Positions 9,367 to 18,202 of a stretch of DNA of 64,000 nt are shown one piece after another. The position numbers and the translations under genes were made by a program. Under the pieces are notes generated by a model. The model worked only from the letters and a program-made list of their open reading frames with translations, ran no database searches and was not told where the DNA came from. Source of the DNA: Actinoplanes aureus (lineage in GTDB: Bacteria; Actinomycetota; Actinomycetes; Mycobacteriales; Micromonosporaceae); NCBI RefSeq assembly GCF_015704865.1, contig NZ_JADQTO010000004.1, forward strand, positions 198,755 through 262,754, written 5' to 3'. Each line of letters begins with the position of its first letter. Position 1 is the stretch's first letter.

Positions 9367-9601
9367 CAGTTTCGGTCGACCGTCGCAGCCGGGCTCGGTT
9401 TTGGTCAGACCGCGCCGGCCGGGCTCGGTTTGGTCAGACCGCCCCGGCCGGGCTCGGTTTTGCTTGGACCACCCCGGCCGGGATTGGTTTGGTCAGACCG
9501 CACCAGCCGGGCTCGGTTTGGTCAGACCGCCCGGGCCAGGATTGGTCTCGATCAGACCGCCCCAGCCGGGACTGGTTCGGTCAGACCGCCGCGGCCGGGC
9601 T
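9367..9601. repeat. Tandem array of eight 29-30-bp units
   Basis: Eight contiguous units begin at about 9367, 9396, 9426, 9455, 9485, 9514, 9543 and 9573. The consensus runs approximately CGGTTTGGTCAGACCG then CNCCGGCCGGGCT. Each unit carries GGTCAGACC, a small inverted repeat, and a GC-rich CCGGCCGG. Units are directly abutted with no spacers. The last unit contains the stop codon of the convergent acyltransferase gene (9581-9583). Confidence 0.9.
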
Positions 9602-10297
9602 CGGCAGCGGGGCGCTGCCGCCCAGGTGGGCGGGAAGCCACCAGCGGTCGTCCTCGCCGGACGGCTTCTCCGGGTACGCCCGCTGCACCGCGTCGAGCAG
9701 CCCGCTCAGCCGCTGCTTCAGCGCCGCCGTGATCGCCTCGGGGGTGGCGCCGTCCGGCATCGGAACCGCCTCGCCGATCTTGATCAGGACCGGCACGTGC
9801 CGCTTCGTGAGCTCCTTCTTCCGGCCCTTGGTCCAGAGGCGGTGCGGGCCCCAGACGGCCATCGGGATCAGCGGGACACCGGCCTCCTGAGCCATCCGGG
9901 CGGCCCCGGACTTCAGGCCCTTGACGGTGAACGACTCACTGATCGTCGCCTCCGGGAAGACGCCGACGATCTGACCCTTGCGCAGCGCCTCGGTCGCTTC
10001 CCGGAAGGCGCCGGTGCCGGCCTTGCGGTCCACCGGGATGTGCCGCATGCCGCGCATCAGCGGGCCGCTGACCTTGTGGTCGAAGACCGACTTCTTCGCC
10101 ATGAACCGGACCAGCCGCTTGGCCGGCTGGGCGCCCAGGCCGCAGAAGATGAAGTCGAGGTAGCTCGAGTGGTTGCTGGCCAGCACCGCCCCGCCGGTTG
10201 CTGGGATGTGCTCGGCACCGTCAATTTCGATCTTGAGGTCGAGCACTCGGAACATCGTCTTGGCCAAGGCGACGACCGGGGGATACACCAGTTCCAT
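9581..10297 (-). CDS. 1-acyl-sn-glycerol-3-phosphate acyltransferase-like (PlsC superfamily)
   Basis: This 238-residue protein is a PlsC-superfamily acyltransferase, expected to transfer an acyl chain to lysophosphatidate or a related lipid at the inner membrane face. The catalytic NHSSYLD (HX4D) is near residue 44. FPEATIS, a variant of the family FPEGTRS, lies near residue 115, and there is a PxxxxVWGP region downstream. The ATG at 10297 gives the usual MELVYPPVV-type N-terminus; a longer frame to 10378 is unlikely. The last codons run into the adjacent tandem repeat array. It diverges from a membrane protein gene 83 bases away. Confidence 0.88.
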   Translation of the reverse strand: MELVYPPVVALAKTMFRVLDLKIEIDGAEHIPATGGAVLASNHSSYLDFIFCGLGAQPAKRLVRFMAKKSVFDHKVSGPLMRGMRHIPVDRKAGTGAFREATEALRKGQIVGVFPEATISESFTVKGLKSGAARMAQEAGVPLIPMAVWGPHRLWTKGRKKELTKRHVPVLIKIGEAVPMPDGATPEAITAALKQRLSGLLDAVQRAYPEKPSGEDDRWWLPAHLGGSAPLPSPAAAV

Positions 10298-10380
10298 GGC
10301 AGCACGGTAGCTGACATTTCCGGGATTCGCGCCGGGCGGGGCGCACAATACCGGCAGGCGTACCGGCCGGTGACACAACC

Positions 10381-11262
10381 GTGGTGTTCACTGGGGAGAT
10401 GTCGAGTCGCGCGGGCGGGCCGTGGGCGTCGGGAGCGGTGACCGCTTTGGGCGTACCCCCGCTGGTTTCCGCGCAACCAACCACGCCACCGTCGGCGCCC
10501 CCGCCGGACGGACCACAGCGGCGCCGGCGGCAGTTGCTGATCTTCGGTGGGGCGGCCGCCGCGATCCTCGCGGTGGGGCTCTCGATCCTGCTGGTGGTGA
10601 TCTTCGGCGGTGAGAGCAATCCCTTCGCCGACAAGGAGTCCGGACCGACTGATGTCCGGCCGCCGCTCGCGCAGGCCTGCCCGGCGCCGACCGGATCACC
10701 CAGTGGGGCGGCCACGCGGGCGCCGAGCGCTCCGCCGCCGGCGGCCGGGGAGCGGACCGTGGACGACGAGGCCGGCATCTCCTACAAGAAGTACGCGGCG
10801 CCCTGGGTCACCTGGGATCAGGAGTGGCGGGCCGGGACGCTGAACGTGCCCTACCGGGTCGGTCAGCACTTCGTCACCGAGGTGTACGGCGGCGGTGAGT
10901 ACCACGCCTCGATCCTCTCCGCGGCGGTGCCGGCGGCGGACAACGACGCGGTGTCGCTGGATCTCGAGTGCGTCGGCAGGCAGGTCGCGGCGGACGTCCG
11001 GGCCGAGTACTACCCGCAGCCGAACACCATGGAGCCGCTCCGCGACGAGGTCACCACGCTGGGCGGGCGGCCGGCCTGGGTGAGCGAGTTCCGGCTGCGC
11101 TTCACCGAGCCGGGGCTGACCGCCACCGAGGAGTTGTCCGCGGTGGCGGTCATCGACGTCGGCAAGCCCACGGCGGCGATCCTGTACGTGTCCATCCCGG
11201 GCACGCACAAGCAGTTCGACTACGTCGTCGAGGACGTGCTGAAGTCGGTCCGGCCGCTGTAG
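10381..11262 (+). CDS. Membrane-anchored hypothetical protein with extracytoplasmic domain
   Basis: This protein of about 293 residues has a proline-rich cytoplasmic N-terminus, a basic stop (PQRRRRQ), one membrane helix of about 20 residues (LLIFGGAAAAILAVGLSILL) and a large outer domain. The outer domain has a Pro/Ser linker then a mixed alpha/beta region ending IPGTHKQFDYVVEDVLKSVRP. The architecture resembles conserved actinobacterial anchored proteins of unknown function. The start may be GTG 10381 or ATG 10399; GGGGAG precedes the ATG but very closely. It converges on the ABC permease gene, with only three bases between the stops. Confidence 0.75.
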   Translation: MVFTGEMSSRAGGPWASGAVTALGVPPLVSAQPTTPPSAPPPDGPQRRRRQLLIFGGAAAAILAVGLSILLVVIFGGESNPFADKESGPTDVRPPLAQACPAPTGSPSGAATRAPSAPPPAAGERTVDDEAGISYKKYAAPWVTWDQEWRAGTLNVPYRVGQHFVTEVYGGGEYHASILSAAVPAADNDAVSLDLECVGRQVAADVRAEYYPQPNTMEPLRDEVTTLGGRPAWVSEFRLRFTEPGLTATEELSAVAVIDVGKPTAAILYVSIPGTHKQFDYVVEDVLKSVRPL

Positions 11263-11265
11263 GGA

Positions 11266-12204
11266 TCAGCTGCCGGTCAGACCCCAGCGCTTGCGCAGGG
11301 CGTTGTCGGCGGTGTTGAACAGGACGTCGATCAGGATGCCGATCACCAGCACCACGATGATGTAGCAGATCACCAGCGAGGCCTCGCTCAGGTCGCGCGC
11401 CTGCTGCATGCGTACGCCGATCGACAGCGCACCCGGCACGATGACCAGCAGCTCACCGGCCATCAGGCTGCGCCAGGAGAACGCCCAGCCCTGCTTGAGC
11501 CCGGAGATGAACGACGGCAGCGAGGCCGGCAGGATGAGGTGTCGGTACTTCGCCAGACCCGTCATGCCGAGCACCTGGCCCACCCGCAGCCAGGTCCGCG
11601 GCACGTAGTCGATGCCGCTGATCAGGCCGTTCGCCACCGACGGCGCCGCACCGATGATCACCACGAACATGATGGCGCTCTCGCTGATCTGGAACAGCAG
11701 GATGGCGAGCGGGAACCACATGATCGACGGCATGGTCTGCAGACCGGTGATCAGCGAGCCGATGGCCGCCCGCAGCGGGGCGAACCGGGAGACCGCGGCG
11801 CCGATCACGGTGCCGATCGCCACCGCGAGGAGGAAGCCGGTGAACGCCCGGATCAGGGTCAGCCGTACGCCGTCCCAGAAGTCCGCCGTGGTGATCAGGT
11901 CGCGCAGGTCGGAGAAGACCGTACCCGGGCCGGGCAGCACGTAGATCGGCTTCCACTCGGCGAGCACCACGGCCTGCCAGATCGCGATGACGATCGCGAT
12001 CGCCAGCAGCTTGGGCCAGGCGCTGTTCCAGATGCGCCCGGCGAGGTTGCCCTTCTCCTTGCGCGGCCCGAGCTCGAGCGCGTCGAGACCGCTGACCCGG
12101 TCCGCCGCCGCGATGTCGACCGGCTTCGGCTCGTGGGTGGCGGGCACCGACCCGGCGCTGAGACCGTCCAGGCCGGCCCGGGTGGATGGCAGCTCAGTTG
12201 GCAT
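11266..12204 (-). CDS. ABC transporter permease (SsuC/TauC type)
   Basis: This 312-residue integral membrane protein is the permease of a nitrate/sulfonate/taurine-type importer. It has a cytoplasmic N-terminal extension of about 65 residues, then about six membrane helices. The EAA-like coupling loop is visible as LRVGQVLGMTGLAKYRHLIL with P following. The ATG lies inside the upstream ATPase gene (11-base overlap), which fixes the operon. The solute is probably an aliphatic sulfonate or similar organosulfur compound, judging from the family and the Rrf2 regulator, but this is inference. Confidence 0.9.
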   Translation of the reverse strand: MPTELPSTRAGLDGLSAGSVPATHEPKPVDIAAADRVSGLDALELGPRKEKGNLAGRIWNSAWPKLLAIAIVIAIWQAVVLAEWKPIYVLPGPGTVFSDLRDLITTADFWDGVRLTLIRAFTGFLLAVAIGTVIGAAVSRFAPLRAAIGSLITGLQTMPSIMWFPLAILLFQISESAIMFVVIIGAAPSVANGLISGIDYVPRTWLRVGQVLGMTGLAKYRHLILPASLPSFISGLKQGWAFSWRSLMAGELLVIVPGALSIGVRMQQARDLSEASLVICYIIVVLVIGILIDVLFNTADNALRKRWGLTGS

Positions 12205-12952
12205 GACGGGCGACCTCCGCGCGGAGCCGGTCGGTGATTTCGGCGGCCTGGGTGGCCACCTCGGTCGAGTCGATGCGCCGCGGGCGCGGGTGGTCGATCG
12301 TGAAGTCCTCGATGACCCGGCCGGGCCGGCTGCTCAGCAGGATGACCCGGTCGCCGAGCCGGACCGCCTCGCGGACGTTGTGCGTCACGAAGAGCACGGT
12401 GAGGTTCTGTTCGCGCCAGATCCGCTCCAGCTCGTCGTGCAGGATGTCGCGGGTCATCGCGTCCAGCGCGCCGAACGGCTCGTCCATGAGCAGGATGTCG
12501 GCGTCCTGGGCGAGCGCGCGTGCCAGTGCCACGCGCTGCCGCATGCCGCCGGAGAGTTCGTGCGGCCGCTTGCCGCCGAAGCCGCCCAGCCGGACGATCT
12601 CCAGCAGCTCCTCGGCGCGCTTCTTACGCTCCGCCCGGCCCACGCCCTGTAGGCGCAGCGCCAGCTCGACGTTGCCGGCCACCGAGAGCCAGGGGAAGAG
12701 GGCGGCCTCCTGGAACATCAGCGAGATGTGCTTGCCGCCGATGTCCAGGGTGCCGCCACTGATCTTGTCGAGCCCCGCCACCAGGGACAGCAGCGTGCTC
12801 TTACCGCAGCCGGAGGCGCCCAGCAGGCAGACGAACTCGCCCTTGCTGACGGTCAGCGACACGTGATCGAGCGCGAGCAGGGCGTTGCCGCCGGACCCGT
12901 ACTGCTTGGAGACGCCGTCTAGGCGTACCACCGCGGATTCTGCGAGGCTCAT
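12194..12952 (-). CDS. ABC transporter ATP-binding protein (SsuB/TauB type)
   Basis: This 252-residue ATPase energises the adjacent importer. Walker A is GASGCGKST near residue 42, the ABC signature is LSGGMRQRVALARAL, Walker B is ILLMDEPFGALD, and the H-loop is LFVTHNVREA. The length is normal. The gene starts five bases after the end of the binding-protein gene and overlaps the permease, so all are translated from one message on the minus strand. The conserved FGALDAMTR segment is typical of nitrate/sulfonate ATPases. Confidence 0.95.
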   Translation of the reverse strand: MSLAESAVVRLDGVSKQYGSGGNALLALDHVSLTVSKGEFVCLLGASGCGKSTLLSLVAGLDKISGGTLDIGGKHISLMFQEAALFPWLSVAGNVELALRLQGVGRAERKKRAEELLEIVRLGGFGGKRPHELSGGMRQRVALARALAQDADILLMDEPFGALDAMTRDILHDELERIWREQNLTVLFVTHNVREAVRLGDRVILLSSRPGRVIEDFTIDHPRPRRIDSTEVATQAAEITDRLRAEVARHAN

Positions 12953-12957
12953 CGTCG

Positions 12958-14031
12958 TCAGGCTGCCGCGTCGCTGACCTCAGGCTGGCCGTCAGCCTTG
13001 AGGACCTCGTTCAGCAGGGTCAGGTCGTAGATGCCCTTCAGGTCCACCGGCTTGAGGAGGCCGACCGACTCCGCGTTCTTGGCGCTGGTGTACAGCGACG
13101 AGGCGATCGGGTCGTGGGTGAACTTGAGGTTCTTGAACGCGGCCTGCAGGATCTCGTCCTTCAGCGGCTTGCCGGAGAGAGCGGCGAGCTGGTCGTTGGC
13201 GGCCTTCTGCGCCTCGGCGTTGTTGGTCTCGATGTACTTGACCGACTTGACGTGGCCCTGGAGCAGCTTCTTCACCGTGCCCGGGTACTTCTTCAGGAAC
13301 TCCTGGCTGACGATCAGGTGGGTGGTGACGAACTCCTGGTTCGGCCACAGGGTCTTCTCGTCGACCAGCAGCTTGCCCTTGGACTCCAGCTGCAGACGGC
13401 TCAGGTTGGGCTCGGGCACCCACGCGCCGTCGATCGCGCCCTGGGCGAAGGCCTGAAGCGCGGTCGCGTTGTCCTGCGGCTGGATCGAGACGTCGCCGCC
13501 GCCCTGCTGGTCGGCGTTGAGGCCGTTCTCCTTCAGCCAGGCACGCAGCGCCACGTCCTGGGTGTTGCCCAGCTGCGGGGTGGCGATCTTCTTGCCCTTG
13601 AGGTCGGCCGCGGAGTTGATGCCCTCCTTGACGACCAGTCCAGCGCCGCCGGAGGTGCTGCCCGCGATGATCTTCAGTGCGGTGCCCTTGGACTGCGACC
13701 AGCCGTTGATCGCCGGGTTCGGGCCGATGTAGGTGGCGTCGATCGCGCCGGAGAAGAGTGCCTCGATCGCGGCCGGGCCGGCGTTGAAGGTCTTCGGGTC
13801 CAGCTTGGTGCCGGTGCCGAGCGCCTCTTCGAAGTACTTCTTGTTGACGCCGACCAGGGCCGGGGCGTGGGTGATGTTCGGGAAGTAGCCGAGGCGGAGC
13901 GTCTCGGCCTCGGCGCCCGCGCCGGCGGAGGTGGACGCCTTCTCCTCGTCGGAACCGCAGGCGGCGAGGGCGGTCGAGGCCAGCACGGCGGCCGTGGCGA
14001 GGGCGAGCGCACGTATGGTGCGGGAGCTCAT
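12958..14031 (-). CDS. ABC transporter substrate-binding lipoprotein (sulfonate/nitrate family)
   Basis: This 357-residue lipoprotein delivers substrate to the permease. The signal peptide ends in the lipobox LAAC (STALAACGS), so the mature protein is anchored at Cys about residue 25. The motif LRLGYFPNITHAPALVG is characteristic of the SsuA/TauA/NrtA superfamily. The ATG at 14031 is supported by a GGAGTGAGC ribosome-binding site; the reading frame stays open upstream to 14484 only as a shadow of the regulator. The Rrf2 gene ends eight bases upstream. The ligand cannot be deduced from sequence. Confidence 0.93.
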   Translation of the reverse strand: MSSRTIRALALATAAVLASTALAACGSDEEKASTSAGAGAEAETLRLGYFPNITHAPALVGVNKKYFEEALGTGTKLDPKTFNAGPAAIEALFSGAIDATYIGPNPAINGWSQSKGTALKIIAGSTSGGAGLVVKEGINSAADLKGKKIATPQLGNTQDVALRAWLKENGLNADQQGGGDVSIQPQDNATALQAFAQGAIDGAWVPEPNLSRLQLESKGKLLVDEKTLWPNQEFVTTHLIVSQEFLKKYPGTVKKLLQGHVKSVKYIETNNAEAQKAANDQLAALSGKPLKDEILQAAFKNLKFTHDPIASSLYTSAKNAESVGLLKPVDLKGIYDLTLLNEVLKADGQPEVSDAAA

Positions 14032-14039
14032 GCTCACTC

Positions 14040-14453
14040 CTAGTTTCGTTTCACTGAGGTGATGGAGATTTCGGCCAGGGTTCTGTGGTCGACCACGCCC
14101 TCGATGGCCGCCTCCACGGCGATCCACACGTCGTGCAGCGCCGTCGCCGCACCGTGGTAGGTCGCTGTGGAGGTGGGTAGCCCGCGGACTGTGGTGAGGG
14201 CGCCTCCGACGGCGCGTACCACGTCGCCGACGGTGATCTCCTCGGCCGGGCGGGCCAGGGCGTACCCGCCGTCCACACCGCGGTGGCTGTGCAGCAGCCC
14301 GGCGCGGCGCAGATCGAGCAGGATTCCTTGCAGAAAGCTGAGCGGGATGTCCTGCGCGGCCGCCAGACCGGCGGCCTTGACCAGGCGAGGGTGCTCGGCG
14401 GTGACCGCCAGCATCGCGCGTACGGCGTAGTCCGTGCGTGCCGAGACGTACAC
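14040..14453 (-). CDS. Rrf2-family transcriptional regulator
   Basis: This 137-residue winged-helix regulator begins MYVSARTDYAVRAMLAV, the Rrf2 hallmark, and contains the wing motif SHRGVDGGYALARP. No cysteines are present, so it is not an iron-sulfur IscR/NsrR-type sensor; it resembles the Cys-less class that includes the cysteine-metabolism regulator CymR. It heads the ABC importer operon, with its stop only eight bases from the binding-protein ATG. This suggests it autoregulates and responds to sulfur status (inference). The start is a GTG at 14453 with GAGGGGAGC upstream. Confidence 0.9.
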   Translation of the reverse strand: MYVSARTDYAVRAMLAVTAEHPRLVKAAGLAAAQDIPLSFLQGILLDLRRAGLLHSHRGVDGGYALARPAEEITVGDVVRAVGGALTTVRGLPTSTATYHGAATALHDVWIAVEAAIEGVVDHRTLAEISITSVKRN

Positions 14454-14476
14454 GATGCGCGCTCCCCTCGCTGAAA

Positions 14477-14510
14477 CTTTGCATAACCTATCTGTTGGAT
14501 GGGAATGATG
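14477..14510. promoter_or_regulatory. Candidate promoter/operator between Rrf2 and M16 genes
   Basis: This short AT-richer block separates divergent genes. On the minus strand it contains TAGGTT (TANNNT-type minus-10) before the Rrf2 gene. An AAC-N6-GTT dyad (AACCTATCTGTT) overlaps it. GTTGGATGGGAA at 14494-14505 recurs with one change at 18230-18241 before the PhyH gene. An Rrf2-binding role is inference. Confidence 0.35.
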
Positions 14511-14604
14511 GATCAGATGGGTTTAGTGCGTCAAGCCGGGTGTCGAAATCCGGGACGTCGGGTGACTACAGCGCGGATCCGCGCCGACACGCTAGATTCG
14601 TACC

Positions 14605-15912
14605 GTGGCGCCCAGAATCAAGATCCCCGCGACGAAATATCCGGTCGAGCGATTCACCCTCGGCAACGGTCTGCGCGTGGTCCTGTCCCCGGATCGCAGC
14701 GCCCCGGTCGTCGGTGTCGCTGTCGTCTACGACGTCGGCATCCGCAGTGAGCCGGAGGGGCGGACCGGCTTCGCCCACCTCTTCGAGCACCTGATGTTCC
14801 AGGGCTCGGAGAACCTGGAGAAGCTGGCGCACTTCCGGCACGTGCAGGGAGCCGGTGGCAGCTTCAACGGCTCCACCCACCTGGACTACACCGACTACTT
14901 CGAGGTGCTGCCGTCCGGCGGTCTCGAGCGTGCGCTCTTCCTCGAGGCGGACCGGATGCGCGGCCCCCGGCTCACCGAGGAGAACCTGCGCAACCAGGTC
15001 GACGTGGTCAAGGAGGAGATCCGGGTAAACGTCCTGAACCGGCCGTACGGTGGCTTCCCCTGGCTGAAGCTGCCTCCGGTGATGTTCAAGACGTTCCCCA
15101 ACGCGCACGACGGCTACGGCTCGTTCGAGGACCTGGAGAGCGCCACGGTCGAGGACGCGCAGGGCTTCTTCGACCGCTACTACGCCTGCGGCAACGCGGT
15201 GCTGTCGGTCGCCGGTGACTTCGACGTGGCCGAGGCGACCGCGATGATCGAGCGCCACTTCGGTGACGTGCCGGCCCGGCCCGCGCCCGGACTGCCCGAC
15301 TTCGCCGAACCGGACGTGGGTGAGGAGCGGCGGGAGTCGTACACCGACCGGATCGCCCCGCTGCCCGCGGTGGCGGCGGGATACCGGGTGCCCGACCCGA
15401 TCGGCGCCTTCGACGCCTACCTGCCCTTCTCGGTGCTCGCCGAGGTGCTCACCGACGGCGACGCCTCCCGGCTGGTCGAGCGCCTGGTCCAGCGTGACCG
15501 GACGGCCACCACGCTCGGCGGCTACCTGGGTTTCATGGGCGACGAGTACCAGGTGCGCAACCCGACCGCGCTGCTGCTCCAGGCGCACATGCCGCCCGGC
15601 GGCGACGCCGGCAAGGTGCTACAGACCATCGACGAGGAACTCGACCGGCTGGTCACCGACGGTCTCAAGCCGGGCGAGCTGGCCCGGACCCAGGCCCGCA
15701 TGGGTACGCGGTTGCTGCACGACACCGACGCGGTGCTCGGGCGGGCCCTGCCGATGGCCGTACTGGAACTGCAGCGCGGCCGCCCCGACCTGCTCAACGA
15801 TCTGCCGAAACTGATCAGCGAGGTGGCCGAGGAGCAGATCGTCGCCGCCGCGGCCACCCTGCGGCCGGAGCGCCGCGCCAGTGTCGAAGTGATCCCGGGA
15901 GCCGGACAATGA
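14605..15912 (+). CDS. M16 family metallopeptidase, catalytic subunit
   Basis: This 435-residue zinc peptidase of family M16 has an intact inverted zinc motif, HLFEH (HXXEH), near residue 58, with the downstream glutamate region about 75 residues later (ENLRNQVDVVKEEI). It is the catalytic member of a two-gene pair: the next gene encodes a same-size M16 protein without the motif. Such pairs form peptidase heterodimers with a closed chamber. There is no obvious signal peptide, so action in the cytoplasm is likely. The GTG start at 14605 is assigned by homology; the stop overlaps the next ATG by four bases. Confidence 0.92.
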   Translation: MAPRIKIPATKYPVERFTLGNGLRVVLSPDRSAPVVGVAVVYDVGIRSEPEGRTGFAHLFEHLMFQGSENLEKLAHFRHVQGAGGSFNGSTHLDYTDYFEVLPSGGLERALFLEADRMRGPRLTEENLRNQVDVVKEEIRVNVLNRPYGGFPWLKLPPVMFKTFPNAHDGYGSFEDLESATVEDAQGFFDRYYACGNAVLSVAGDFDVAEATAMIERHFGDVPARPAPGLPDFAEPDVGEERRESYTDRIAPLPAVAAGYRVPDPIGAFDAYLPFSVLAEVLTDGDASRLVERLVQRDRTATTLGGYLGFMGDEYQVRNPTALLLQAHMPPGGDAGKVLQTIDEELDRLVTDGLKPGELARTQARMGTRLLHDTDAVLGRALPMAVLELQRGRPDLLNDLPKLISEVAEEQIVAAAATLRPERRASVEVIPGAGQ

Positions 15913-17228
15913 CGAGCAAGACCCTGCCTGACCTGGTTCCGGACGCCGCGCTCAACCTGCCCCGGGAGTCCGAGCGCACCCTCCCGAACGGCTTGACCGT
16001 GATCGCGATCCGCCGCTCCGCGGTTCCCCTGGTCGAGGTGCGGCTGCGCATCCCGTTCGGCCGGGCACCACTGGCCCCCGCGACCCTGCTCTCCCAGGCC
16101 CTCTTCACCGGCACCAGCGGCATGTCGAGCATCGACCTCGCCGCCGAGTTGCAGGCGGTCGGCGGCAGCCTGGCCGCCGGACTCGACCCGGACCGGCTGC
16201 TGATCACCGGCAACGCGCTCGCCGACGGCCTGGACCGGACGCTGGAACTGCTGGCCGCGGTGCTGACCGACGCGACCTACCCGGTCGAGGAGGTGTCCAC
16301 CGAGCGGGAGCGCCTGGCGGACCACATTCAGGTCGCGTTGAGCCAGCCGACACACCTGGCCCGGGTGGCCCTGCTGAAGCGGATGTACGGCACCCACCCG
16401 TACGCGGTGCAGACCCCCAGCCCGGACGAGGTGCGTGGCGTCGAGCCGGATCCGCTGCGTGAGCTGCACGCCGCCCGGCTCCGCCCGGCCGGTGCCGTGC
16501 TCGTGCTGGTCGGCGACATCGACCCGGACCAGGCCATCGACACCGCGGAGAAGATCCTCGGCGGCTGGACCGGTACGGCGCCGGACGGCGGCATCCCGCC
16601 CGCCCCCGCGCTGGAGACCGGTCCTCTGCTGCTCGTCGACCGGCCCGGCTCGGTGCAGTCCTCGCTGCGGATGGCGCTGCCCGGCATTCCGCGTACCGAC
16701 CCGGACTATGCCGCGCTCAGCCTGGCGAACTTCATCTTCGGCGGATACTTCTCGTCCCGCTGGGTGGAGAACATCCGGGAGGACAAGGGTTACACGTACG
16801 GTTCGCACTCGGTGATCGAGCACTTCGTGGCCGGTTCCGCGCTGCTCGCCGCGGCCGAGGTGGCCACCGAGGTGACCGCACCGTCCCTGCTCGAGACGCT
16901 GTACGAGCTGGGCCGCATCGCTAGCCTCCCGCCCGGCGAGGAGGAGCTCGAGCAGGCCCGCCGGTACGCCCTGGGCACGCTCCGCCTCGGCATGTCGACC
17001 CAGGCCGGTCTCGCCGGCCTGGCCAGCATGTACGCCGGCTTCGGTCTGCGCCTCGAGCATCTGCGCGAACACTCGGCCGCGCTCGCCGCCGCCACCCGTG
17101 AGCAGGTCGCCGCCGCCGCGGCCAAGTACCTCGCCCCGGCCCGGGCGGTGACCGTGGTCCTCGGCGACGCGGACAAGATCGAGCCGCAGTTGTCCGCCCT
17201 GACGGCAGTGGAGCGCAGCGCAGAGTGA
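15909..17228 (+). CDS. M16 family protein, non-catalytic partner
   Basis: This 439-residue M16-fold protein has no HXXEH where the catalytic paralogue has it; the corresponding region reads PATLLSQALFTGTSGMSS. The C-terminal half keeps the R/Y substrate-binding segment IREDKGYTYGSHS, which is typical of non-catalytic beta-type subunits. It is translated by ATGA overlap with the catalytic subunit and by GTGA overlap with nudC downstream. It probably completes the peptidase chamber and binds substrate. Confidence 0.9.
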   Translation: MTSKTLPDLVPDAALNLPRESERTLPNGLTVIAIRRSAVPLVEVRLRIPFGRAPLAPATLLSQALFTGTSGMSSIDLAAELQAVGGSLAAGLDPDRLLITGNALADGLDRTLELLAAVLTDATYPVEEVSTERERLADHIQVALSQPTHLARVALLKRMYGTHPYAVQTPSPDEVRGVEPDPLRELHAARLRPAGAVLVLVGDIDPDQAIDTAEKILGGWTGTAPDGGIPPAPALETGPLLLVDRPGSVQSSLRMALPGIPRTDPDYAALSLANFIFGGYFSSRWVENIREDKGYTYGSHSVIEHFVAGSALLAAAEVATEVTAPSLLETLYELGRIASLPPGEEELEQARRYALGTLRLGMSTQAGLAGLASMYAGFGLRLEHLREHSAALAAATREQVAAAAAKYLAPARAVTVVLGDADKIEPQLSALTAVERSAE

Positions 17229-18202
17229 CCGAACCGGAGCAGCCAGACCTGGGCGAGCAGCCCGGAACACCACCGCTGGCACGGAGCACCCTGGACCGTG
17301 CCGCGGTCCGGCGCAAGGACGAGGCCTGGCTGGCCGAGGCGTGGGAACGCGGCCGGATCCTGGTGGTGGATCTCGCCAAGGGCGGCCGGGCCCTGGTCAC
17401 CGACCGGGCCGACGGCGGCGCCACGCTGGTGCTGCTGCCGTCGGCCGAGGCGCCGGAGGGTGAGCGCTGGTTCCTGGGGATCGAGGCCGACGGCACCCCG
17501 GTCTGGACCACGAACGCTTCGCTGGATCCGTCCGGCGACACGCGGGCGGTGACCCTGCGCGAGATCGGTCACCGGCTCGACGACCGGGACGCCGGTCTGT
17601 TCACCGCTGCCGCCGCGCTGGGGAACTGGCACGCCAGTCACCAGTTCTCGCCGCGTACCGGGAAGCCCACCGTCGCGGTCGAGGCCGGCTGGGCTCGCGC
17701 CGACGACGACGGGCAGCTGATGTGGCCGCGTACCGACCCGGCCATGATCGTGCTGGTGCACGACGGGGTCGCCGGGCCGGCCGGGCGGTGCCTGCTCGGC
17801 CACAACGCGGCCTGGGGGACCGGGCCGGACGGCGTACGGCGCTTCTCCTGCCTGGCGGGTTACGTCGAGCCGGGTGAGTCGGCCGAGGCCGCCGTCGTAC
17901 GCGAGGTGGGCGAGGAGGTCGGCATCCGGCTCTCCGCCCTGCGGTACGAGGGCAGCCAGTCCTGGCCGTACCCCGGCTCTCTCATGCTGGGCTTTCACGG
18001 CGTCGCGGATCCCGCGCAACCGCTGGTCCTCGACCCGGAGGAGATCGACGAGGCGCACTGGTTCACCCGGGACGCCATCGCCAAGATGATCGCCGGCGGT
18101 TATGTCGATCCGGAGTCCGGTGTGCCGATGAGCCTGCCGATGCGTTCTTCGATCGCTTTCTACCTGGTCGAGAAATGGTTACTCGCCGGAGCAAATAGTT
18201 AA
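17225..18202 (+). CDS. nudC: NAD(+) diphosphatase-like Nudix hydrolase (NudC family), zinc ribbon lost
   Basis: This 325-residue Nudix protein is expected to cleave NADH/NAD+ to NMN(H) and AMP, and in other bacteria NudC also decaps NAD-RNA. The Nudix box reads GYVEPGESAEAAVVREVGEE near residue 216, continuing VGI. The family-specific SQSWPYPGS (SQPWPFPxS motif) follows about 30 residues later. The zinc-ribbon cysteines normally placed between the N-domain and Nudix domain are absent; the segment reads NWHASHQFSPRTGKPT. The GTG start overlaps the preceding TGA. It is the last gene of the M16 operon. Confidence 0.88.
   Translation: MTEPEQPDLGEQPGTPPLARSTLDRAAVRRKDEAWLAEAWERGRILVVDLAKGGRALVTDRADGGATLVLLPSAEAPEGERWFLGIEADGTPVWTTNASLDPSGDTRAVTLREIGHRLDDRDAGLFTAAAALGNWHASHQFSPRTGKPTVAVEAGWARADDDGQLMWPRTDPAMIVLVHDGVAGPAGRCLLGHNAAWGTGPDGVRRFSCLAGYVEPGESAEAAVVREVGEEVGIRLSALRYEGSQSWPYPGSLMLGFHGVADPAQPLVLDPEEIDEAHWFTRDAIAKMIAGGYVDPESGVPMSLPMRSSIAFYLVEKWLLAGANS

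Noticed and set aside
9367..9601. Possible CRISPR array
   Set aside because: The 29/30-bp units abut directly with no unique spacers, and there are no cas genes in the window.
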